DNA of 11,471 nt from Candidatus Zixiibacteriota bacterium (GTDB lineage Bacteria > SM23-81). Under the pieces are notes generated by a model. It made no database searches. It saw only the letters and a program-made list of their open reading frames with translations, and was not told where the DNA came from. The stretch covers positions 1 through 11,471 of the forward strand of contig DAOVRJ010000056.1 in assembly GCA_030628225.1 (NCBI GenBank), read 5' to 3'. Both the position numbers and the translations under genes were made by a program. Positions 7,116 to 11,471 of this stretch are shown here, piece by piece. Each line of letters starts with the position of its first letter. Within the stretch, counting starts at the first letter, position 1.

Positions 7116-7262
7116 TTAGGCTGTCATCTCCCCTTGTCGAGGCACGATCTCACAAAACAGGCTCGATTCGTCCACCTCCACGATTTGTGTGTCGACCTCA
7201 AGTTCTGCGGTCAACGAGAGAAATTGTTCCGGCCGCATAGTCGTCGCCGCTCGTTCCCTCAT
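7116..7262 (-). CDS. Small ORF overlapping the TPR-like gene (possible continuation in another frame)
   Basis: An ATG at 7260-7262 overlaps the TGA of the preceding gene (ATGA) and opens a 48-residue ORF, MRERAATTMRPEQFLSLTAE at its start, with acidic beta-strand-like sequence after it (VDTQIVEVDESS) and a TAA at 7116. The same frame is open about 20 codons further upstream, inside the 3' end of the TPR-like gene (it reads NERGDPLVFEGM just before the ATG). That suggests either a translationally coupled small protein or the remaining C-terminus of a longer gene broken by an indel or deletion. No Shine-Dalgarno of its own is obvious. I do not recognise it. Confidence 0.35.
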   Translation of the reverse strand: MRERAATTMRPEQFLSLTAELEVDTQIVEVDESSLFCEIVPRQGEMTA

Positions 7263-7576
7263 TCCTTCAAACACCAACGGGTCGCCTCTTTCATTAACTC
7301 CCAGTCCGACCCTTGATCGTCCAGCTCATCGCACTCGGTCATATCATTTGTCTGGCCGGCTCGCATGCCCAAGTACAGGCCCAGGTAGGAATGGGCAGCA
7401 GAGCTTTCCGGGTATTCTTTCACTGCCTCTTGCATGGTCTTGGCTGCTTCCTGTAGATAACCGGATTGGTGGTGCTTTTCGGCCTCTTGGATGTATTCTC
7501 CCTGGGTCTTGGCCAGACCGAGGCTGGCGCTGCCGATGATGGCCAGGGCGATGAGAAATCTAGCCAGCATCTTCAT
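7259..7576 (-). CDS. Small secreted TPR-like protein, probably truncated
   Basis: This 105-residue protein starts at the ATG with AAGGAG six bases upstream; an upstream in-frame GTG (7601-7603) is less likely because its Shine-Dalgarno is 12 bases away. Residues 1-22 form a signal peptide ending SLGLA. A TPR-like helical pair follows: YIQEAEKHHQSGYLQEAAKT, then MQEAVKEYPESSAAHSYLGL, with the spacing of Ala, Gly, Tyr and Pro expected of tetratricopeptide repeats. After about residue 75 the repeat pattern is lost and the protein ends in an odd Trp/Cys-containing tail (TRWCLKE). Secreted TPR proteins usually have several repeats, so this one is short for the family, and an open overlapping frame follows. 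It lies downstream of the M32 peptidase gene with a 104-base gap. Confidence 0.7.
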   Translation of the reverse strand: MKMLARFLIALAIIGSASLGLAKTQGEYIQEAEKHHQSGYLQEAAKTMQEAVKEYPESSAAHSYLGLYLGMRAGQTNDMTECDELDDQGSDWELMKEATRWCLKE

Positions 7577-7680
7577 GTTCTGCTCCTTTTTGAAAAGGTT
7601 CACAGAAAGGTTTTACCTCCTGGTTAGCGGTCAGCCAAATTTGGAAGTTGCTCGGCATACATTCACGGAGTCAAAGCAGA
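7577..7680. other. Intergenic gap with a 10-bp palindrome
   Basis: Between the M32 peptidase and the TPR-like gene lies a perfect palindrome CCAAATTTGG at 7635-7644, 58 bases upstream of the TPR-like start. It could be an operator half-site arrangement, but a 10-bp palindrome on its own is weak evidence. No convincing promoter or terminator was seen in this gap. Confidence 0.25.
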
Positions 7681-9186
7681 TTATAAGCTATACAACTCCC
7701 CGTACTTTTTCCGCAGATACTTGATATACGGCTCTGTGCTCAACGGCCCGCCGGTGACTCGCTCGATGAGCTCAGATGGGGTGAACTTGTTCCCGTGCCG
7801 GTAGATGTTCTCCTTCAGCCAGCCCAACAGGGTCTGGAATTGACCCCTGGCGATCTGCTCAGGGATCTCCGGATGCGCTGCCAGCGCCGCCTCGTAGAAC
7901 TGCGCGCCCATGATGTTGCCCAGGGTGTAGCCCTGGAATCTGCCCCCGATAGTGCTGCTGTACCAGTGTATATCCTGCATCACGCCGTCCCGGTCATCCG
8001 GGGGAGCGATCCCCAGATCGGTTTGATATCGCTCGCGCCATGCTTGCGGAAGATCGGCAACCGTTAGCTGGCCCTCCAGCAGATCCAGCTCCAGCCCAAA
8101 GCGGATCATGACGTGCAGGTTGTAGGTGACCTCATCGGCGGCTGTGCGGATCAGAGAGCGTTCCACCTTGTTGATGGCCCGGTAGAACGTATCCAGCGAG
8201 ACCGGTTTGAGCTGATCGGGAAAGACCTCCTGAAGTCTGGGGTAGTAGAACGTCCAAAAGCCACGGCTATGCCCCACCAGGTTCTCCCAGAGCCGGGACT
8301 GCGCCTCATGAGCGCCGGCTGAGGCTCCATCGGCCAGCGGCGTGCTCTCGAGGTCCATGGAGATACCCTGTTCGTAAAGGGCATGACCGGCCTCGTGCAT
8401 GGCGCCGAATAGCGCTTCGTTCAGATTGTTTTCTTTAACCCTGGTGGTGATGCGCACGTCGCCCAGGGAGAACTTGATCATGAAGGGATGAGGGGTTTTG
8501 TCCTGGCGGCCGCGTGTGAAATCATAGCCAAGGCGCTCGATGATCTCCAGGCCAAAGGCCAGTTGCTGTGCTTCGGGGAAGTTTTGATGCAGGCAGGAAT
8601 CGTCTGCCATCGGTTGAGAGGTGATGGCTTCCACTATGGGCACGAGTTGCTCGCGGAGCTCATCGAAGAGGACGCGCAAGGTGGAGGCCTTCATGCCGTA
8701 GTCCTCATAGTCGATGAGCGGATCGGCGATGTGCTCGTAGCCGGGAAAGAAATCTGCCAGCTGGCGGCTCAGGTCGAGGGTCTTTTCCAGGTATGGTTGT
8801 ATGGCGGAGAAGTCATCAGCCGGTCTGGCCTTGGTCCAGGCCTCGTATGAGGCGGACGAGTGGCTGGAGAGCTGCTCGGCGAAAGACGGTGGTATTCTCA
8901 CTGCCCGGTCGTATTCACGCTGGGTAACGCGAATGAGGCTGGCTTCATCCGAATCGTAGTCCAGACTTTCCCGGCAAGACCGCAGCTCTTCCAGCAGTTT
9001 CCCGATGGCCGGATCGGTGAACTTCTCGTGGGCCAGCCGCTCTAGCGTGGCCATCTGCCGTGCGCGAGCAGAGGCTCCACCCGAGGGCATGTAGGTGGCC
9101 TGATCCCAGTACAGTAGCTCCGCGGCGGATTTCAGGTCGTTGATCTCCACGAGGCGTTTTTTGAGCTCTTGAAGCTTGGCTTCCAT
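7681..9186 (-). CDS. Thermostable-type metallocarboxypeptidase, peptidase family M32 (carboxypeptidase Taq)
   Basis: This 501-residue protein has the length of carboxypeptidase Taq and the ordered M32 motifs: HPF (233-235), DVRIT (243-247, D-x-R-x-T), zinc site HEAGH (264-268) with catalytic Glu265, and HEAQ (293-296) with the third zinc ligand Glu294. Then come I-x-x-A-A-D (346-351) and GVMQDIHW (401-408, G-x-x-Q-D-x-H-W). M32 enzymes are cytoplasmic metal-dependent carboxypeptidases that remove C-terminal residues, except Pro, from peptides. No signal peptide is seen. The HES/GQ motif is HEAQ here, a small departure. The start was set at the ATG 9184-9186, with AGGGGAG seven bases upstream and the family-like opening LQELKKRLVEINDLKSA. 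An upstream in-frame start at 9283-9285 lacks such support. A peptide importer in the same region fits peptide use, but that link is only inference. Confidence 0.96.
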   Translation of the reverse strand: MEAKLQELKKRLVEINDLKSAAELLYWDQATYMPSGGASARARQMATLERLAHEKFTDPAIGKLLEELRSCRESLDYDSDEASLIRVTQREYDRAVRIPPSFAEQLSSHSSASYEAWTKARPADDFSAIQPYLEKTLDLSRQLADFFPGYEHIADPLIDYEDYGMKASTLRVLFDELREQLVPIVEAITSQPMADDSCLHQNFPEAQQLAFGLEIIERLGYDFTRGRQDKTPHPFMIKFSLGDVRITTRVKENNLNEALFGAMHEAGHALYEQGISMDLESTPLADGASAGAHEAQSRLWENLVGHSRGFWTFYYPRLQEVFPDQLKPVSLDTFYRAINKVERSLIRTAADEVTYNLHVMIRFGLELDLLEGQLTVADLPQAWRERYQTDLGIAPPDDRDGVMQDIHWYSSTIGGRFQGYTLGNIMGAQFYEAALAAHPEIPEQIARGQFQTLLGWLKENIYRHGNKFTPSELIERVTGGPLSTEPYIKYLRKKYGELYSL

Positions 9187-9210
9187 AGGTTTGCTCCCCT
9201 TGCGAATGTT

Positions 9211-9240
9211 TTTATAGTGGCCACTCTGCCATTGTTTGAA
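9211..9240 (-). promoter_or_regulatory. Possible sigma70-type promoter for the M32 gene
   Basis: On the minus strand TTCAAA (complement of 9235-9240) and TATAAA (complement of 9211-9216) are separated by 18 bases, 25 bases before the M32 start codon. The -10 is good and the -35 matches four of six positions. It could allow M32 expression independent of the upstream small genes. Confidence 0.35.
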
Positions 9241-9265
9241 TTCCACAGGTGAATTGATGATCGTG

Positions 9266-9505
9266 TTATTCGTGCGGACGCTCATGCTCGATATGTTCGG
9301 CGCCGAAGTAGGCGGTTCTGAAACCGGTCAAGAGAATTCTGAGGTCTTCTGCATTTACGAGATCCGTCGTCTGCTTCGCCTTCATGGCCGGGATTTCGAT
9401 GAGATCGTTGTGGGGATCACCTCTCTGGCGAAAGGCGTAGTAGGTTCTGGCGGTAAACTCGCACCGCCTTCTGGCGATCTGGGAGTGATCCTTTTCTGGA
9501 ATCAT
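9266..9505 (-). CDS. Small uncharacterised protein (79 aa)
   Basis: The 79-residue protein begins MIPEKDHSQIARRRCEFTAR and is mixed charged, soluble, with no signal peptide or membrane segment. The second ATG (9503-9505) is preferred because AAGG lies six bases upstream; an ATG two codons earlier (9511) is possible. It begins shortly after the stop of the frameshifted SH3-like gene (24-30 bases), on the same strand, consistent with an operon. A competing plus-strand ORF covers 9236-9592, but it has no ribosome site and runs against every other gene. I do not recognise the family. Confidence 0.5.
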   Translation of the reverse strand: MIPEKDHSQIARRRCEFTARTYYAFRQRGDPHNDLIEIPAMKAKQTTDLVNAEDLRILLTGFRTAYFGAEHIEHERPHE

Positions 9506-9535
9506 GGCCATCCTTTTTTAGCAGCAGGTCGATCC

Positions 9536-9739
9536 TTAAAATTTCCGGTCGACAACGACCACTTTCTCACCGTCTACTTTCACCCAGCCTAAATGCCTGC
9601 CGTTTCTTACTAGACGGACCCACCACTGGGTCTGGGGCGCAAGTGACAACTGCTGGCACTCAAGGGATGCGCTCGTTTCCACATATTTGTCCTGGTAGCG
9701 GAAGATGTAATCAACCCTCTGCAGCATAACAAACCACAT
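9536..9739 (-). CDS. C-terminal SH3-like part of a frameshifted exported protein
   Basis: This 67-residue ORF contains an SH3-like end: WWVRLVRNGRHLGWVKVDG with its Trp residues and the closing strand EKVVVVDRKF. Its first ATG (9737-9739) has no Shine-Dalgarno and lies inside the upstream gene. Skipping one base in the GGG at 9715-9717 (minus strand) joins the upstream frame to this one, reading ..TILDVVCYAAE then VDYIFRYQDKY.., a natural SH3 strand order. It is therefore best read as the 3' part of the gene starting at 10115, separated by a true mutation, a sequencing indel, or a recoding event. Reading it as an independent gene is less likely. Confidence 0.6.
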   Translation of the reverse strand: MWFVMLQRVDYIFRYQDKYVETSASLECQQLSLAPQTQWWVRLVRNGRHLGWVKVDGEKVVVVDRKF

Positions 9740-10115
9740 CCAGAATTGTGCCTGAGGAGAGCTTGATTCCCCCCGTTTTTCCCCCGACCAATTTTTCGTT
9801 CTCGATGGAATCGTAGATGTAACCGGTCATGATGCGATCTTCCAGGATTTTTAACTGACCGAGTTTTTTGACCAGGATCAGCGATCTGTCCCATTGCAGA
9901 TGCTGGTCTTTTTGCACAGCCAGATAGCCGGACGGTTGCTTATCGCCCGGATCGTAAAACAGGGCCAGCGAATTTTCCGAGCCGGTCCAGGCGATGACGG
10001 GTATTCCTTCCCCGGGCCATCCTTCGATGGCGATCTCTCCTTTCTGTTTGCCTTTGGAGCAGCACATCATGGAGATGACGAAGATGATCAGCACAAAAAA
10101 GCCTCGCCGCAGCAT
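9711..10115 (-). CDS. Exported, probably lipid-anchored protein, N-terminal part of a frameshifted gene
   Basis: The start ATG (10113-10115) has GGAGAAGGA just upstream. The product begins with a signal sequence MLRRGFFVLIIFVISMMCCS whose Cys18/Cys19 could be lipidated, although the lipobox (Met or Cys at -1) is poor. The mature part, about 115 residues, contains beta-rich segments such as GIPVIAWTG and NSLALFYDPG, then QWDRSLILVKKLG. The frame stops at TGA 9711-9713 in the middle of what looks like an SH3-like domain, and the rest continues in the other frame to 9536. The full protein would be about 192 residues. It follows the split permease genes by 34 bases. The family is unknown. Confidence 0.65.
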   Translation of the reverse strand: MLRRGFFVLIIFVISMMCCSKGKQKGEIAIEGWPGEGIPVIAWTGSENSLALFYDPGDKQPSGYLAVQKDQHLQWDRSLILVKKLGQLKILEDRIMTGYIYDSIENEKLVGGKTGGIKLSSGTILDVVCYAAEG

Positions 10116-10149
10116 ATTTCCTTCTCCATCGTTGAAGTTGCTTGACAAC

Positions 10150-10659
10150 TTACCGTTCGAAGATTTCGATGATTTTCCCCTCCAAGATGGAAGCGATGAT
10201 TATGTAAATGAGCAGAACGACCACAAACCTGATGCCGAAGTAATAGACCATCAGCGGCAGCAGAGGGATCTTTATGGCCCTGTTGTACAGGAAAGTTGCC
10301 ATCAAACCGCTTCTCATGCCCTGTTTTCGGAGATCCTTCAACAAGGGATACCAGACATAAATGGGGCCGTGACTGAGTATTCCTGTGCATGTGGCCAGCA
10401 GCCATCCCTTGATGCCGGAACCTTTGCCGACGTACTTCGAGACGGTCTTCGGAGTTATAAAATAATTCATGATCCCCATGCAGAAGATGACCAGCAGGAA
10501 TATGGGAATGATCTGCACCAGCAGATGTCCGGTCGCCTGAAGTGATCTCTGGATTTGGTCCGGCCGGAAAAGGAGCAGGACCAGGTACAGCAGAACGACA
10601 GCGGCCAGAAAGTACAGGCCGAAGCGATTTTCGCCCTCCCCTTTTTTCTTTTCTCTCAT
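10150..10659 (-). CDS. Half-permease (DUF318/ArsP-like), second gene of a split pair
   Basis: This 169-residue membrane protein has hydrophobic segments at about 14-31, 46-68, 83-105 and 127-160. The motif G-I-L-S-H-G-P (93-99) and the segment IPIFLLVIFCMGIMNYF (51-67) match the pattern seen in the neighbouring gene (GSISAGHP and IPMFFGVILLMALFQIF). Each gene therefore encodes one of the two homologous halves that are fused in permeases of the PF03773 (DUF318/ArsP/YraQ-like) family. Cys60 and Cys91 lie in membrane segments, which in the family's arsenic or metal exporters can matter, though the substrate is not established here. Its ATG overlaps the stop of the upstream half (ATGA at 10656-10659). 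The two products probably form a heterodimer. Confidence 0.8.
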   Translation of the reverse strand: MREKKKGEGENRFGLYFLAAVVLLYLVLLLFRPDQIQRSLQATGHLLVQIIPIFLLVIFCMGIMNYFITPKTVSKYVGKGSGIKGWLLATCTGILSHGPIYVWYPLLKDLRKQGMRSGLMATFLYNRAIKIPLLPLMVYYFGIRFVVVLLIYIIIASILEGKIIEIFER

Positions 10660-11123
10660 TGGATCATCCTCAAGGTCGTCACCGTGGCCATAGCGACGAG
10701 AATAGCTAAGGCAAAGCTGATCAGATTTCTGAGGGTGGCAAACCGTCTTCCCAGAATGCTCGCTTCTGCCGGAAACTGAACCACGCCCACCGTCACCCAG
10801 GCCACTATGAATGCCGCAACGGCGAACAGGTCCACGCCGCCCTTGAGCAGCTCTCCGCCGATGATGTAGCTGGTGATGGGGTGGCCGGCGGAGATGCTGC
10901 CGATGGCCGTTCCGATGAAAGTGTCGCGGAACATCTGGCCGGTGAACACGGAGGAGATCATCTCTTTGGTCACAAATATCTGGAAAAGAGCCATGAGCAA
11001 GATGACCCCGAAGAACATCGGTATGGCTGTGGAAAAGCTCTTCAGCACCTTGGCGAAAGAATTGAGGATGCTTCTATGTTTTTGCTCACCCGTTCGTTTT
11101 TTCATCTCCGCGTCTCTGGCCAT
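10656..11123 (-). CDS. Half-permease (DUF318/ArsP-like), first gene of a split pair
   Basis: This 155-residue membrane protein has a basic N-terminus, hydrophobic segments at about 32-51, 68-90, 97-117 and 134-151, and the motif G-S-I-S-A-G-H-P (75-82). The later segment VVQFPAEASILGRRFATLRN resembles the second-half region of DUF318 permeases. The start ATG (11121-11123) has GGAG five bases upstream; a second ATG six codons in is possible. It overlaps the second half-permease gene by four bases. In most relatives the two halves are one polypeptide of about 300 residues. Substrate and direction of transport are not readable from the sequence; ArsP members export organoarsenicals, others are linked to metal handling. 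Confidence 0.8.
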   Translation of the reverse strand: MARDAEMKKRTGEQKHRSILNSFAKVLKSFSTAIPMFFGVILLMALFQIFVTKEMISSVFTGQMFRDTFIGTAIGSISAGHPITSYIIGGELLKGGVDLFAVAAFIVAWVTVGVVQFPAEASILGRRFATLRNLISFALAILVAMATVTTLRMIQ

Positions 11124-11165
11124 AAGATCTCCATGTATAGTCCTGAAATTTTGCCATGGCCTCTT

Positions 11166-11288
11166 TTAAACGCTCCCGGGTCTGGGGAGAGTATTAGCGT
11201 AGAAGAACTTCTCGTTGGCGCTGATGACGCCGTGGGAGAGTTTCACCACAGCCACTTTGTCGTGGTATTCGACGTGAATCATATTCAT
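11166..11288 (-). CDS. Short crotonase-like N-terminal fragment
   Basis: An ATG (11286-11288) with a strong GGGGAGGAG seven bases upstream opens a 40-residue ORF. Its first 24 residues, MNMIHVEYHDKVAVVKLSHG then VISA, look like the first beta hairpin of an enoyl-CoA hydratase/isomerase (crotonase) domain. The homology stops there, and the tail (NEKFFYANTLPRPGSV) is unlike the family. One inserted base near the CCCC run would continue in another frame as TRERLKEAMAKFQDYTW, ending at 11086 inside the permease gene. A strong ribosome site on a fragment points to a decayed gene or a genuine small protein. Crotonase similarity is by eye and weak. Confidence 0.4.
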   Translation of the reverse strand: MNMIHVEYHDKVAVVKLSHGVISANEKFFYANTLPRPGSV

Positions 11289-11373
11289 GGTTTTGCTCCT
11301 CCCCATACGCCTGGGACGAAGCAATGCGAAACTCACAGAGCATGGTTTGTCTTAAAATCGCCGAGAGGTCAGC

Positions 11374-11471
11374 CTAAACCGATTTACCACGCTCTTTCTT
11401 CACAGCTATTTTCCCCTCTCCCTTTTGGGTAAAGCCGCCGATGCAAGCGGCGTCGTTCACGCCCTTTTTGC
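11374..11471 (-). CDS. 3' end of an unidentified gene (partial)
   Basis: The minus strand is open from the window edge to a TAG at 11374-11376, giving 31 residues that end in a charged tail: KKGVNDAACIGGFTQKGEGK, then IAVKKERGKSV. Composition and the Gly-rich Cys-Ile-Gly-Gly-Phe motif look like real protein. The gene starts outside the window. Family unknown. A 5-bp hairpin at 11434-11451 falls inside this frame and is probably coincidental. Confidence 0.5.
   Translation of the reverse strand, partial: KKGVNDAACIGGFTQKGEGKIAVKKERGKSV

Noticed and set aside
7635-7644. CCAAATTTGG palindrome as a defined operator
   Set aside because: Ten bases of palindrome are expected by chance at this scale and no regulator gene is nearby; kept only as a low-confidence note.
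9236-9592. Plus-strand ORF of 118 codons
   Set aside because: No ribosome site, opposite to all convincing genes, and it overlaps two minus-strand frames with better protein-like sequence.
11434-11451. Hairpin GCCGC/GCGGC as a terminator
   Set aside because: No adequate T-run on either strand, and it lies within an apparently coding partial frame.

Overview
The window reads as a bacterial chromosome segment, moderately GC-rich, with every convincing gene on the minus strand, so transcription runs from high to low coordinates. No rRNA, tRNA, CRISPR array, transposase or phage gene was seen. Several exported lipoprotein-like products and intergenic stretches packed with low-complexity inverted repeats suggest an uncultivated bacterial lineage. 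The sequence alone does not let me name a phylum.

From the right edge inward (order of transcription): the 3' end of an unidentified gene (11374-11471); a tiny crotonase-like N-terminal fragment (11166-11288); two half-size permeases of the DUF318/ArsP type that overlap by ATGA (10656-11123 and 10150-10659); a secreted or lipoprotein SH3-like gene that looks broken by a one-base frameshift (9711-10115 plus 9536-9739); a small unknown gene (9266-9505); an M32 metallocarboxypeptidase carrying the family motifs (7681-9186); a small secreted TPR-like protein with a downstream overlapping small ORF (7259-7576, 7116-7262); and an unknown 351-residue lipoprotein (5926-6981).

Next comes a peptide-type ABC importer: substrate-binding lipoprotein (4216-5868), DppC-like permease (3272-4219, ATGA overlap), a 292-base gap filled with repeats, then a DppB-like permease (2032-2979). 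No ATPase genes are present, so the importer must borrow ATPases encoded elsewhere.

The last transcription unit is compact and well delimited: a sigma70-type promoter (1981-2009), an Obg/DRG-family GTPase with a C-terminal TGS domain (929-1915), a stand-alone STAS-domain anti-sigma-factor-antagonist-like protein (522-863), and a strong intrinsic terminator (476-504). Positions 1-475 hold no supported gene; they contain a symmetrical foldback element (95-261), an inverted repeat (323-416) and a 9-bp tandem repeat (418-462).

No clearly new defence or mobile system was found. The most interesting items are the two-gene split permease, the frameshifted SH3-like gene, the repeat cassette that separates dppC from dppB, and the symmetrical hairpin/AT-arm element at the left end.
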